From Garcia nutans (taxonomy: Eukaryota; Streptophyta; Magnoliopsida; Malpighiales; Euphorbiaceae), in contig CANTUV010000035.1 in the NCBI GenBank assembly GCA_947685225.1, positions 3,975,501 to 4,039,500 on the forward strand: a stretch of DNA of 64,000 nt, written 5' to 3'. Shown piece by piece: positions 49,588-61,687 of this stretch. Positions within the stretch are counted from its first letter, which is position 1. Each line of letters opens with the position of its first letter. The notes under the pieces were generated by a model, which searched no databases, was not told the origin of the DNA, and saw only the letters and a list, made by a program, of their open reading frames with translations. The position numbers and the translations under genes are program-made.

Positions 49588-50713
49588 TTATGCTACTTGT
49601 ATCAACTCCAGAACACAATTTTGTACCTTAGATTTTGAAAATCCAAATTGTATACACATATGTACACACAGAGAATGAAAATAAATACTAATATACTCAG
49701 TTCTTGAAAACATTTCGCGTAATTTGCCTATTCACTCTTCCCAAAATATCTTATATTTTGTTGAATTTTATGTTATATGTCAGTGAGAGTTGTTCGTCCT
49801 GAGAGTTGAATTTTATGTTATATTTCAGTGAGAGTTGCTCGGCCTGAGTCATATTATTTATATATTCAATATTTATTTTAATAACAATAATTTAATTAAT
49901 TGAATATGTTTAAATAATAACATTTATTTGTTTCAATTTTTGTTATAAATTAAATTTGAGGATAATAAGTGTATTAATATATTGTTAAGCTTTTCAAATC
50001 ATCAAATAATTTCTCATTGTTTAGAAAACATTTCCTCCAAAACTATCCTCAATAAATTTATCATGGTTGCTTCTTCTCTGTCTCCATTGCCACCATTGCT
50101 CTTTGTTTATTCTTTGCGCGCACAAGGGGGAGTTGTTATTTATTTATTTATTTTTATTTGTTTTGCTCTTGATTTTGGGATGTGTTTTTATTGATAATTT
50201 TGTTATGGGTTTCGATTTTGGATGTTATTTGATGTGAACTTGGGAGTTGCTTTTGTTGGTATGTTGAATTGGATTATTCATTAAGTTTTTGAAAATCTAA
50301 ATGCTAGTTATTGCTTTGTCTAGCCATTGCACTTGCGGTGGATGTATATTTCTTGTTTATTGTTACCACTTTCTGAAGTCAAATGCCTCTTGCATCCACT
50401 TTGTAATTTGATACCTATATCAATTATTGCTCACCTTGGCTCTGGCGTGGATGTATATTTTTTATTCTTGTTGATAACATGCACAGATTCAAACTCAAAA
50501 GCTCTGCAATTTGATTGTGATCTTTTTGTCTGGGAGCCATGGAAACAATGCATTGAATGAGACCAATATTATATAATTCATCAGGAATTTCTTTAATAAA
50601 AATTTTCGTCTTGATTAACGACAATGATGAGACATTGGTGGGACTGTCTCAAAATATGGAACAGGACAGCTATTATAGAACAAGATTCGAGAAGGGATTG
50701 CTAATGATCTATT

Positions 50714-51388
50714 TCTTCAACAACCTCTCACCCAAAAAACTCTCTCCTATGAGTGGCAAAACGAGTATGCAGAGGAGGCATTAAATGGATCATTGGGGCT
50801 GTTGGATATGTGCAGCACCACCAGAGATTCTTTGTCACAGATGAGGGAATGTTTGCAGGTTCTTGAATCATCTCTCCGAAGAAGAAGAGGAGAATCTACC
50901 CTGAATGAAATTGATGTGTACCAAGTGTATAGAAAAATTTTGAATAAAATGATTTGCAAGTATCCAAGAAGTTTGAAGAGACATGAGAAGAATTGCAAGA
51001 GCACCAACAACTTTGGACAATAACTCTGACTTGTTTAGCATTCTAAAAGGTGCTGAGGAAATTAGCCTTGCTGTTTTTGAGTCCCATCTTATCTTTCATT
51101 TCTCAATCAAAGGCAAAATCAAAGGTCTCTAGCTGGTCTGTTGTCTCAAAATTATTGAAATCCAAACATGTATCATGCGAAGAGGAAGTTGAAGCCAATG
51201 AAGTTGAGAAAATTGATAGACAATTGCTTATCTTGAGGTCAAGCAAAAACATCAATCGGGTACAAAGTCTCTTGAAAAGATTGGAGGCATTGGAGTCAAT
51301 TCTTCAAGAAGAAGAGACGGGGTTAGATCTTGTCTATAGGCAATTAGTGAAAACTAAAGTTTCCCTTCTCAACCATCTGAATCATTAA
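50714..51388 (+). pseudogene. DUF241 copy 4, N-terminally deleted and frameshifted
   Basis: Upstream unit sequence (GAACAAGATTCGAGAAGGGA, near 50676-50697) runs straight into coding sequence equivalent to about codon 65 (CAACCTCTCACCCAAAAAAC). The TATA box, start codon and N-terminus are gone. The rest reads NGSLGLLDMCSTTRDSLSQM RECLQVLESSLRRRRGE, shifts frame near 51000 and again near 51083, and ends with VKTKVSLLNHLNH. Its closest relative by phrases such as GLLDMCST and RRRR is copy 1. The second copia element lies 72 bp past its stop. Confidence 0.85.
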
Positions 51389-51459
51389 TGGTGTTACTTC
51401 CATTAACACCTGAACAAAAATTTTGTACCATTGAGTTTTGTCCCTTATTGTATATATCA

Positions 51460-51850
51460 TATTAGAAAGAAAAATCTATATTGTATTTTAGAACTTGTAA
51501 AATAAGTGATCAATATATGAGCAGAAAAATTAAGGATAATAATAAAAGAAATAATCACACAAGACACAAATATTTACATGGTTCGGCAATTTTCTTACGT
51601 TCACGGGAGGTTTCTCATTTTATTTTTTAGAGAGAGAATATAATTGAGATTTTTTTTTCTACAACGTAATGTTTACCATCTAAGGTGGTCTATATATAGT
51701 ATTTTTTTACCCTAGATATACAAAGAAAATATTTTTTTATTCTAACCTCTTTTTAATTCCTATTCAAACTCTATTATAAAATTGATAATCATCCTCTTTG
51801 TTGGAACTCCTAATACAAAACTGATTTAGTTTATAAGTTATTATTTAAAA
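51460..51850 (-). repeat. 3' LTR of the second copia element
   Basis: 391 bp, flanked on the left by TATCA. The inner limit is placed by comparison with the other LTR at TTATTTAAAA (TTATTTAACA in the other copy). Confidence 0.85.
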
Positions 51851-51947
51851 ATCTCCACCTTGGCGAATAATCATCCTCTTTAGAAGATTTTTCTCAATCT
51901 TGAAAAATTTGTACCTCCACTTGGAATTCTAATATCTTCACAAATTC

Positions 51948-54900
51948 TCAGTTTGTGACTTGGAGCAAGTCCAAATAATGTTTGAACTTCTCCAAATATA
52001 GCATCTTTGTCAATATATCTGCTGCATTTTTCTTTGTGTGCACCTTCATCAACAGAATCTCATATGAAGAAATTAACTCTCTGATTTTGTGATATCTCAC
52101 ATCAATATGTTTTGTTCTAGCATGGTATATTTGATTCTTGGACAACTCTATAGTACTTTGACTATCGCAGTATATACCAGGATCTTGTTGCTTAAAACCT
52201 AACTCTGAGACAAGCCCTTTCAACCGTAATGCTTCTTTAGTTGCTTCCATTATTACCATGTATTCTGCCTCTGTGGTATATAAAATAATCACACTTTGTA
52301 AGGTTGACCTCCAACTGATTGGACCATTCGCAAGTATGAAAATATAGCCTGTAGTAGACTTCTTATCATCCACATCTCCAGCGTAGTTTGAATCAACATA
52401 TCCAATAACGGAGACCAAATCATTTGCTGCACCATGGAAAATCCTATAATCAAAGGTACCTCTCAAGTATTGAAGAATCCACTTTACAACTTGCCAATGT
52501 TCCTTGTCTGAATTAGCCATAAATCTGCTAACCATACTAATTACTTGTGCTAAGTCTGGTCTTGTACACACCATCGCATACATCAAACTCCTTACTGCAC
52601 TAGCATATGAAACTTTTTCCATGAACTGTAATTCTTCCTCTGTTCTGGGACATTGATGGCTAGACAATTTGAAGTGATTAGCCAGAGGAGTAGTAACTGG
52701 TTTTGTCTTGTCCATACTGAATCTCTCCAATACTCTTTCAATGTAATTCTTCTGTGAGAGTCATAGCTTCCTGTTTTTCCTATCCATGTTAATCTCCATA
52801 CCAAGAATTTTCACAGCTCCTAAGTTCTTCATATCAAACTCTTGACTTAACAAGAATTTAAGGTTACACACATCTTTCATGTCTCTTGCAGCAATTAACA
52901 TATCATCAACATAAATCAACAAGTAGATGAAGGATCCATTCTTCAAAGACTTAAGATATAGACAATAATCATACTCATAATGGGTAAAGCCAATACTTAT
53001 CATGTAAGAATCAAACCACTTATACCATTGTCTTGGAGACTGCTTCAACCCATAAAGGGATTTCTTGAGTTTGCATACTATATGCTCATTAACTTGCTCC
53101 TCAAACCCTTCTGGTTATTTCATATAAATCTACTCCTCCAATTCACCATGAAGGAAAGCTATCTTGACATCTAATTGCTCAAATTCTAAGTTTAATTGAG
53201 CTGTTATTGCTAACAATGTTCTGATAGTTATATGTCTAACTACCAATGAGAACACTTCATTATAGTCAATCCCCTTCTTTTGTGAGTATTCCTTTGCAAC
53301 TAATCATGCCTTGTATCTTATACCTTCTTTCCTTGAAGTTCCTTCATTCTTCCTATAGGCTCATTTGCATCCAACTGTCTTCTTTCCTTCAAGAAGTTTT
53401 GTTAACTCTCAAGTTTGATTCTTGTATAATAACTCTATTTCTTCAGCCATAGCTTCTAACTATCTTTTCTTTTCTGGAACTGACACTGCTTCCTGAAAAG
53501 AATTTGATTCTCCTTCACTTGTTAGTAAAGCAAAGGAAGTTGAATCATCATATTCTCGATATCTGGCTGGAGGTCTAATTATGTATCTAGGTCTATCTAT
53601 GGCAATACTGTGCTCATGTTAATGATACTGCAATTTTGTACTCTCTGGATCACCATCCTTGCTTTCAAATTCAACTACTGGTTGAACTGGTTTTGAATGA
53701 CTATCTAACCCAAACTCCACATCTACCTTGGAGGTTGATCCTACAACTTCTTGAGATGATTCCTACTTGTTTACTATATCCCGCTCATCAAAGACTACAT
53801 CTCTACTAACTATCACCTTCTTCGCCTTAGGATCCTAAAGTCTGTCTCCTTTTACCCCTTCTCCATATCCGACAAAGATGTATTTTCTTGACTTTGAATC
53901 CAATTTTGATCTCTCATCACTGGGGAATAATGCATAGGTTGGACATCTAAATACTTTGAGTATGGAGTAGTCGATGTCTTTACCTATCCAAACCTGTTGT
54001 GCGCACTTTCCCTCTAACTTACTTGAAGGTGACCTGTTTATAATAAAACAAGCAACATTCACTGCTTCTGTCCAAAATTATTTGGGTAACCCTGCTTGTA
54101 ATCTCATTGCTCTGGCTCTTTCTAGCAATGTCTTGTTCATTCTTTCTGCTACCTTGTTCTACTGAGGCATATTCGAAACTGTGAAGTATCGCTCAATCTC
54201 TTCTTTTTTGCAGAAATTTATGAACTCTTTAGATGTGTGCTCACCCCCCATGGTCAGACCTTAAGCTCTTCATTTCCTGTTTGTTGCTCAACATTGGCTT
54301 TCCACTCCTGGAACTTTAAGAATACTTCACCTTTCTCCTTCATGAAATACACATAAACTTTTCTGGAGAAGTCATAAATGAATATTACAAAATACCTGGC
54401 TTCACCTTTTGCTGAAACTTGCATTGGACCCCAAACATCTAAGTGAACATACTCAAATACTTGCTTGCTTTTTTGTGAAGAAGTCTTGAATTGAACTCTA
54501 GTTTGTTTTCTATAGATACAAAACTCACAGAATCCAACTTCACATCGTATTATTCCATTCAACAATTTTCATTTATGAAGTTTTTGTAAACCTTGCTCAC
54601 TTATATGTTATAATTGCATATACCAGAGCTTTGATGCATCCAAACTATCTTCTGTTGATGAACATACAGAATTATTTTTCATAACTATACTGTCTTTTAG
54701 CCTGTGCAAATTGTTTCCTATTTGCTTACCCTTAATCACTGTCATAACCCCTATGGACACCTTAAGAACTCTACTACCCAGAGCTACTAAAAATCCACAC
54801 AATTTCTTTTCTAATAGGCCTAAAGAAATTAGATTCTTTTTGAATTCAGGAACATGTTTGACATTCTCCAATATTCTAATTACGCTATCAAATATTTTGA

Positions 54901-55700
54901 TTCTAACAATTTCAATCCCTACCGCCTTGCAAGTGTAATTGTCACCCAAGGTTACACTACCAGAATCACATACTTTGTAACTGCGGAACCAATCTCTGTG
55001 AGAAGTATAATGCGATAAGCATGCTGAATCTAAAGTCCATGTATCTGATTTTGAATAATTGCTTATCGTTGAAGCTACTAAGAGATCTTCTTCTTCTGAA
55101 GTATCAGCAGCTATACTGGTCGAACTTGAAGCTGCTTCTTTCTTATAAACCCTTTGATTCTTTAATAATGGGAAATCTTTCTTCCAGTGGCCCTTCTGAT
55201 GACACTTAAAACATTCTTCCTTTGACACTCTTGACTTTGACTTTCCTCTTGATTTTTCTCTCTTCTACTCCTTGCTCCTTCCGCTGCCCCTTTCACGTTT
55301 TAAACTTCCTAACGAACTCTCAGCCTGAGGATTTTCCATCTCTAACTTCTGTATTGAAATATGAGATCTTAGAGTCGTCATCACTTCCTGATAGCCTAAC
55401 GTCTCCTTCCCATAAAACAATGCTATATTGAATTGATTGAAAGATGGTGGCAATGAACATAAGAGCATCAAAGCCTTGTCCTCGTCATTCAATTTAATAT
55501 CCACATGCAATAAATTACTAACCTTTTGATTGAACTGGGCGATGTGATTTCTCAGGTCTCCACCTTCTTCCATTCTAAACCAGAATAGATTATGCTTCAT
55601 GAATAAACTCTCCAGCTTTGTCCATAAGCCTTTAACTGTCTTCTCGTCGATTAAGTCATATACTACTGAATCCGCCAAACACATCCGGATTGTACTGAAG
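51948..55700 (-). pseudogene. Broken gag-pol of the second copia element
   Basis: Minus-strand order: Gag (about 55700-55150, TVKGLWTKLESLFMKHNLF, zinc knuckle CFKCHQKGHWKKDF near 55205); protease around TWTLDSACLSHY (about 55045); the GAG-pre-integrase and integrase region with YVHLDVWGPMQV and FIYDFSRKVYVYFMKEKGE (54565-54254) and VWIGKDIDYSILKVF (about 54000); reverse transcriptase with KQSPRQWYKWFDSYM and the catalytic YVDDML (53048-52761); and RNase H with GYVDSNYAGDVDDKKSTTGY and NAADILTKML (52730-51948). The last zinc-knuckle cysteine is replaced by phenylalanine. Several stops and frameshifts interrupt the frame, so the element cannot move by itself. Its sequence is distinct from the first copia element. 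Confidence 0.9.
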
Positions 55701-55899
55701 GTGATTGACTCAATATCTTGTTAATCCTCTTCATCCATATTTGTCAGCTTCGTTCCCCTTAATGCCTTGTAAACCTTTATCTGTGTCAACACATTATTTA
55801 CTCTCATCTGCCACTGAGAGAAATTCCCTTTCCCATCAAACTTGTCGAACTTAGCACGTATTCCAAAATCACTCATCCTAATTTAGCTCTAATACCAAT

Positions 55900-56286
55900 T
55901 GTTAAAAAGAAAAATCTGTCTTGTGTTTTAGAACTTGCAAAATAAGAGATCAATCTGTGAGCAAAAAATTAAGGAGAATAATAGAAGAAATAATCACACA
56001 AGACACAAAGATTTACGTAGTTCGGCAATTTACCTACGTTCGCGGAAGGCTTCTCACTTTATTTCTTAGAGAGATAATATAATTGATGTTTTTTTTCACA
56101 ATGTAATATCTACCATCTAGGGTGCTTTATATATAGTAACTTTTTATTCTAGATATATAAGGAAATCATTTTCCTATTCTAATCTCTTTTTAATTCCTAT
56201 TCAAACTCTATTATGAGATTGATAATCCTCCTCTTTGTTAAAACCCTTAATACAAAACCGATTTGATTATAAGCCATTATTTAACA
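55900..56286 (-). repeat. 5' LTR of the second copia element
   Basis: 387 bp, bounded by TG and CA, followed by TATCA at 56287-56291. The tRNA primer-binding site adjoins it on the inner side at about 55885-55898. Confidence 0.9.
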
Positions 56287-57373
56287 TATCATACATAGAC
56301 AGGTAAATACAATGCACTTTTGATCAAAATATTTCCTCAAATTTGCTGTCTGCTTTCTCTCTTAATTGTTTCTTGATGATTAAAAGGTTGTTCTATTTTT
56401 GTTCACTGCATAGAACTTGCATTCAGTTTTTACATGAGATCTTGACAAGCACTACCAAATGCGGATGTCTTTAGATCATTCTCTTGTAAAATGCCTATCA
56501 AGTTAATCTTTAAAATGAATTGGCTTTTCAACATAAATATTTTCATTGCAAAGTGAAGCCATCATAAATGTTAGCTTAGTGATGTTGCCATTGGAGAAAA
56601 CATTTTCAAGCAATATTATTATATCTGCAATTTTATATAGCAATTACTTATATTTTCATTAATCATAATTTATATTAATGCTTAACATATTCAAGGCTCA
56701 TGCTTCAGTCAAAGTAAATAATTGAAATTGATTAGCCATTCACATGAATTTTAATTAGTTTTTTCAATTATGAACATCTCATTTCTCTTACTGTTTGCAT
56801 ATAAATAATAAGCTAAACTTGATCTGCATCCACATATGTGGATCCTGCTTTGCATTTGGTCAACTGAATTCTCATTATAGCCTGTTGATTACGTTATACA
56901 TCAAGGCTGTCAAGATTCTACTTGCTCCCAGACATCAGACATGTCATTGAGAGTCGCTGAGGACTCTGCCTAGCAATTGATGTGCAGAAACTATAGAAAA
57001 TAGAGCAATTATATGCTTGTTCTTTTCCGTTCAGGGAATGCAGCTGCATCCCCCTCGTGGAAGTGGAAGTAAATATTTTATTGGAGTCTATCAGGTACAA
57101 CTGTTTAATTATTACCCTTTCTTTTATTATATATTAGTAGAATTATTACTTCTCAAACTCATTGCTATTTAATTTGATGTGTCCTGGAACCTTGCAGCAT
57201 GATACCTTGATTGACAATATTTTAATTACTCATCATTAATTTCCTTAATCTCATTGCTTAATCATATTACTACAATGATGAAGACATTGTTGGGATTCCC
57301 GCAGAACTCAGAACATGACAGACAAGGTAGATCAAGATCGAGAAGATAGGATTCTTCATGTCTATTTCTTTTC

Positions 57374-57383
57374 TATATATAAG
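57374..57383 (+). promoter_or_regulatory. TATA box of DUF241 copy 5
   Basis: TATATATAAG lies 92 bp before the ATG at 57466, in the same context (AAGAGGTTCAATGCGGGG) as before copy 3. Confidence 0.7.
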
Positions 57384-57465
57384 AGGTTCAATGCGGGGGT
57401 GTTTACTCAATAACCAAGACCACTTGAATATTCACATTCTTAACAGGCTTTCTCTGCCAAAAAAA

Positions 57466-58243
57466 ATGGCTGCTTGTCATCTCCGTTCAATCAGCTTACC
57501 ATCCAGATCTCACCCAATAGCTGTAAGTATTGAAGAGCAATTGTACAAGTTGAAGGCATCGCAGAACTCATCAATAGGGTTCAAATCAAGTGGTCTAAAG
57601 AATTTGTTCGAGTGTGTAGATGATTTGCTTCAACTTTCAATTACCCAACAGAATCTTTATGATGAGTGTGTAGAGAATGCATTGAATGGATCCCTCCAAC
57701 TATTAGATATATGCGACTCCACAAGGGATTTTTTTCTCACAGATGAAGGAATCTGTAAAGGAACTTGAATTATTTTTGCGTAGAAGAAAAGGCGAACACT
57801 CTGACTTGGCAAATGAGGTTGATGCGTACCTGCTATCTAGAAAGAAGCTAAACAAAGTGATTTCTAGGAGTCTAAGAAATTTGAAGAGAAAGGAAAGGAA
57901 TTGCACCACTGGAGGCTTGGACAATAATTCTGACCTGATTATCATGCTTAAAGAAGTTGAAAAAATTAGTGTTGTGGTGTTTGAGTCTATCTTATCTTTC
58001 ATTTCTCAACCCAAGCGTGTTTCTTCTGAAGCAGAAGTTGAAGTGAATGAAGTGGAGAAGATTGATGCTGAATTGCGCATTTTGAAGTCAAGCAAAGACA
58101 TCAAACTTTTACAAGTTCAAAATGTTGTGAAAGGATTGGAGGCAATGGAATCAAGCATTCAAAAAGTAGAGGAAGGGCTTGAGTGCATCTATAGGCGATT
58201 AGTGAAAACCAGAGTATCCCTTCTCAATATTCTGAATCATTAG
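57466..58243 (+). pseudogene. DUF241 copy 5, one frameshift in a T-run
   Basis: Very similar to copy 3 from the start (MAACHLRSISLPSRSHPIAV) to the end (VKTRVSLLNILNH). At about 57728-57734 copy 5 has seven Ts where copy 3 has six. This shifts ...CDSTRDFF into LTDEGICKGT and a stop. The original frame continues as MKESVKELELFLRRRKGE. A second difference is an in-frame loss of about 17 codons before PKRVSSEAEVEVNEVEKID, between two similar CAACCCAAG/CAGCCAAAG words. With one T fewer the frame would be open, so this is either a very young pseudogene or a base-calling error in the homopolymer. Confidence 0.8.
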
Positions 58244-59576
58244 TTGTGCTACTACTATCAATTCCCCAATACAATTTTGTACCATAGATTTGGAGTCCAA
58301 ATTGTATATACATGTGTACACATTAACACATAAAGAATGAAAGTAAATACTAATATACTCAGTTCTTGAGAACATTTTGCGTAATTCTCTCAATATATGT
58401 TCTTTTTGGAATTTTATAATGCATCAGTGCCAAAGAGTTGAAAGAGTGTTCTTATTGTTGAGTTTTGGGACAAGCACTATTTTTATTCATAATCGCTGAA
58501 ATAATCACGTGGGAACTTTGAATTGGCATGCTGATCATAGGAAAATTTAAACATCTCAAATCAAAAGAGAATGAATTGGAGTTGAGTTCACATAAGGATG
58601 GATCTAAATTTCCTTTTTTTGGGAGTACTGGAAGAGTACAAAATTAGAATTGTTGATGAAAGTAAAATAAATCCTATAAAGAACCTGCAGAGCAATCTTA
58701 ATAAATCAAATTTAAATAATTCCTGCATTGGAAAATTTTGTTGAAACTTTATGACAAGTTTCTAAATTTTAGTTATTAGCAGATTGGATTTTCTATCCTA
58801 ATTATTCATAGTGATTTGAATTTCTATATTAGTAGTTTTATATATCATTCTGCAATTTTATCTGGCAACTGCAGAATTTTTACTTTCATTAATCATATTT
58901 TGTTAATGCTTAGACATATTCTAAATTCATTATTGAATCAAATTAAATGATTGCAAACTGAAGGGCTTTTCATTTGAATTTTAGTTTATTCAAATGTGTA
59001 TTTTATCTCTCTTATTATTTGTTTCATATAAATAATAAGCTAACCTGTTTTGTGGCCATATAGGTGGATCGTGCTCTGCATTTGGGCAACTGTGTTCTCA
59101 TCATAATATGCATGATTGCATTTTACTTCAAGGTTGTCGAGATTCTAATTGCTTCTGGGATCCCAGACATGCCAATGAGAGTTGTTGGAGAGTCTATTTA
59201 TTAATTGCTGCGCAGAAGAAACTATGGAAAATAGAATAACTATGTTCTTGTTTTTGTTCTTGTCCACGCAATGAATGCAGCTGCATCCCCCTCGTGGATG
59301 TAAATATTTTGATGGAATCTATCAGGTACCCAATGCTTAATTATACATGCTTAGAATACACTAGTAGAATTATTTAATGCAAAGGATCAATCTCGATGCT
59401 ATTTAATTTGATAATGATGTTCATGTCTTGGAAACTTGGAGGCATGGTACTTTGTATGACAATATTTTAATCTTTAATCATAGCACAACAAGGGTGAGAC
59501 CTTGTTGGGACTGTCGCAAAACTCAGAACATGACAGCCAAGGTAAATCAAGAGAACATGAGGTTCTATTTCTCTAC

Positions 59577-59586
59577 TATATATAAG
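59577..59586 (+). promoter_or_regulatory. TATA box of DUF241 copy 6
   Basis: TATATATAAG lies 93 bp before the ATG at 59670, the same spacing as in copies 3 and 5. Confidence 0.7.
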
Positions 59587-59669
59587 AGGTTAAATACGGA
59601 GGCTTACTCAGTAACCAATACCATCTTTGCATTCACATTCTTGGTAGGCTTCCTTCTGCAGAAAAAGAA

Positions 59670-60503
59670 ATGGCAGCTTGTCATCTTCGTTCTATCAGCT
59701 TACCATCCAGATCTCATCCTCTAACTGTGAGTATTCAGGAGCAATTGTACCAGTTGAAGGCATCACAGTCTTCATCAATAGGGCAAAAATTGAATGGCCT
59801 TAAGAATTTGTTTGAGAGCGTGGATGATTTGCTTCAGCTGCCAACTTCCCAACAAACTCTCTTCCATGAGATTCAAAACAAGAATGCAGAAAATGTATTA
59901 AATGGATCTATGGAGCTATTGGATATGTGCGATAGCACACGAGATTTGTTCTTACAGATGAAGGAATGTGTGCAGGAACTTGAATTATCTCTCCGCAGAA
60001 GAAAAAGTGGAGACCTTTCCTTGACAAGTGAAATTGATACATACATTACATCTAGAAAGAAGCTGAACAAAATGATTTCTAACTGTTTGAGAAATTTGAA
60101 GAGAAAGGAGAAGAATTGCACCACAAAAATATTGGATAACAATGCCAACATAATTAGCATGCTAAGAGATGCTGAGCAAATCGGTCTTGTGGTTTTGGAG
60201 TCCATATCGTCTTTCATTTCTCAACCAAAGGCAAAATCTGGCAGCTCTATCCTGTCAAAATTATTTCCATCCAAGTGCATTTCACGTGAAGCAGAAGGTG
60301 AAATGAATGAAGTGGAGAAGATTGATGCTGAATTGTTTATCTTGAAGTCAAATAAAGAAATTAAACTTTCACAACTTCAAAATCTCTTGAAAGGATTGGA
60401 GGCATTGGAGTCAAGTCTCCAAAAAGCAAAGGAGGAGTTAGAGTGTGTCTACAGACAATTGATAAAAATCAGAGTTTCCCTTCTCAACATTCTCAATCAT
60501 TAA
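59670..60503 (+). CDS. DUF241 (BPS1-like) protein, copy 6, intact
   Basis: An intronless 277-residue DUF241 family member; no enzymatic motif is visible and the function is unknown. It starts MAACHLRSISLPSRSHPLTV and continues SIQEQLYQLKASQSSSIGQK, ESVDDLLQLPTSQQTLFHEI, NGSMELLDMCDSTRDLFLQM, QELELSLRRRKSGD and RKKLNKMISNCLRNLKRKEK. It ends with EALESSLQKAKEELECVYRQ LIKIRVSLLNILNH. It keeps the insert AKSGSSILSKLFPSKCI that copy 5 lacks. It is more diverged from copies 3 and 5 than they are from each other, so it belongs to an older duplication. Promoter and upstream unit are intact, and it is the second likely functional copy. Confidence 0.9.
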   Translation: MAACHLRSISLPSRSHPLTVSIQEQLYQLKASQSSSIGQKLNGLKNLFESVDDLLQLPTSQQTLFHEIQNKNAENVLNGSMELLDMCDSTRDLFLQMKECVQELELSLRRRKSGDLSLTSEIDTYITSRKKLNKMISNCLRNLKRKEKNCTTKILDNNANIISMLRDAEQIGLVVLESISSFISQPKAKSGSSILSKLFPSKCISREAEGEMNEVEKIDAELFILKSNKEIKLSQLQNLLKGLEALESSLQKAKEELECVYRQLIKIRVSLLNILNH

Positions 60504-61687
60504 TTCTTGTATCATTCAATTTTGCCCCTAATTGTATATATCATACATACAAAGTAATACAAAGTCAATGGCTTATTCAACCAAAATTTCAAAAGATTTT
60601 GTGCAGAAATGTGTATTTATATTTGCTTTTATGTTTTCTCTCACAGCCATTAGTTTATCTTTTCTAATCTTTGAACTATTCATTGTATGCTTCCATGGCA
60701 GCTCTCAAGCTGCTAGGGGAGAAAATCAGGAATGTGAAGGACTGAATACTAACTTGTCTCGTGTTAAGGTGTAACTATAATTTATAGAAACAGTTCCATT
60801 TGAATTTCTATGATTTAAAAATTTTAAGGGGAATTAAATTCTTGGTTAGACTGCATAATTTTAATTTTCTTTGATCATAATTTGTGTTAACCATGGAATT
60901 TCTTGATTATGTCCTAGTCTCCTCATTAACTTAAAATTAAGTTGATGCAAATAGATTGAACTTATCTAAGAGTTTTAATTCATTGAAATGTTTGCTCTCA
61001 TCCTTCTCTATCATTAACATTTGGTTCATATAAAAGATCATCTAAACTTCATCTGCAGCCATAAAAGTGGATCATGCTTCACATTTGGTCAACAAGATTG
61101 CATTATTATTTCGATAATTTATACAAAATCAAGGCTGTCAAGATTCTACTTGCTTGTGGACGTCAACGCATGCATCCTGATGGAAGTTGTTCAATGTGAT
61201 CGTTCTTGAACTGAATGCAGCTGCATCCCCCTCGTGCGTGTAAATATTATATTGGAGACTCTATATTCAATAGCTAGGATTCTACATATCAGCACATGCA
61301 AACAAAGCAGAAAACAACTCTGTCAGGTAGATGATAGTAAATTATTAACTATTTAATTGTCTTAATAATACTATTACATGCATGGAGTCAATCTCTATGA
61401 TAGTGTCTTAGATAATTGGAAGTAAAATACTAGTTTTTGACAATATTATTATCACTCATCATTTCTTTAATCACATTGCCTAATCAGAACACAACAATGA
61501 TAAGACATTGGTAGTTAGGATTGTTGCAGAATTCAGAACAAGATAGAAAATTTAGATCAAGGTCAAGAAGATGATTCTTTATAGTACAGCTATTGTACAT
61601 ATAAAAGGTTCAATGCAGCGGCTTAAACAACAACCAAGACCACTGTACATATTATTGATATGCTTTCATCATCAGAAGTAAAAAAAA

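Larger units (their letters stand above)
51460..56286 (-). mobile_element. Second Ty1/copia LTR retrotransposon, complete but defective
   Basis: LTRs are 51460-51850 and 55900-56286. The right one starts TGTTAAAAAGAAAAATC and ends TTTAACA; the left starts TATTAGAAAGAAAAATC, its first dinucleotide probably mutated from TG. The 5-bp duplication TATCA is at 51455-51459 and 56287-56291. The primer-binding site on the minus strand is TGGTATTAGAGC, initiator tRNA-Met type with one change. Domain order is gag, protease, integrase, reverse transcriptase, RNase H. By hand the LTRs differ at roughly 10-12% of positions over the first 200 bp, so this insertion looks older than the first copia element. 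It interrupts the 3' flank of DUF241 copy 4: the uninterrupted phrase TATATATCATACATAGAC is still seen after copy 1. Confidence 0.93.
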
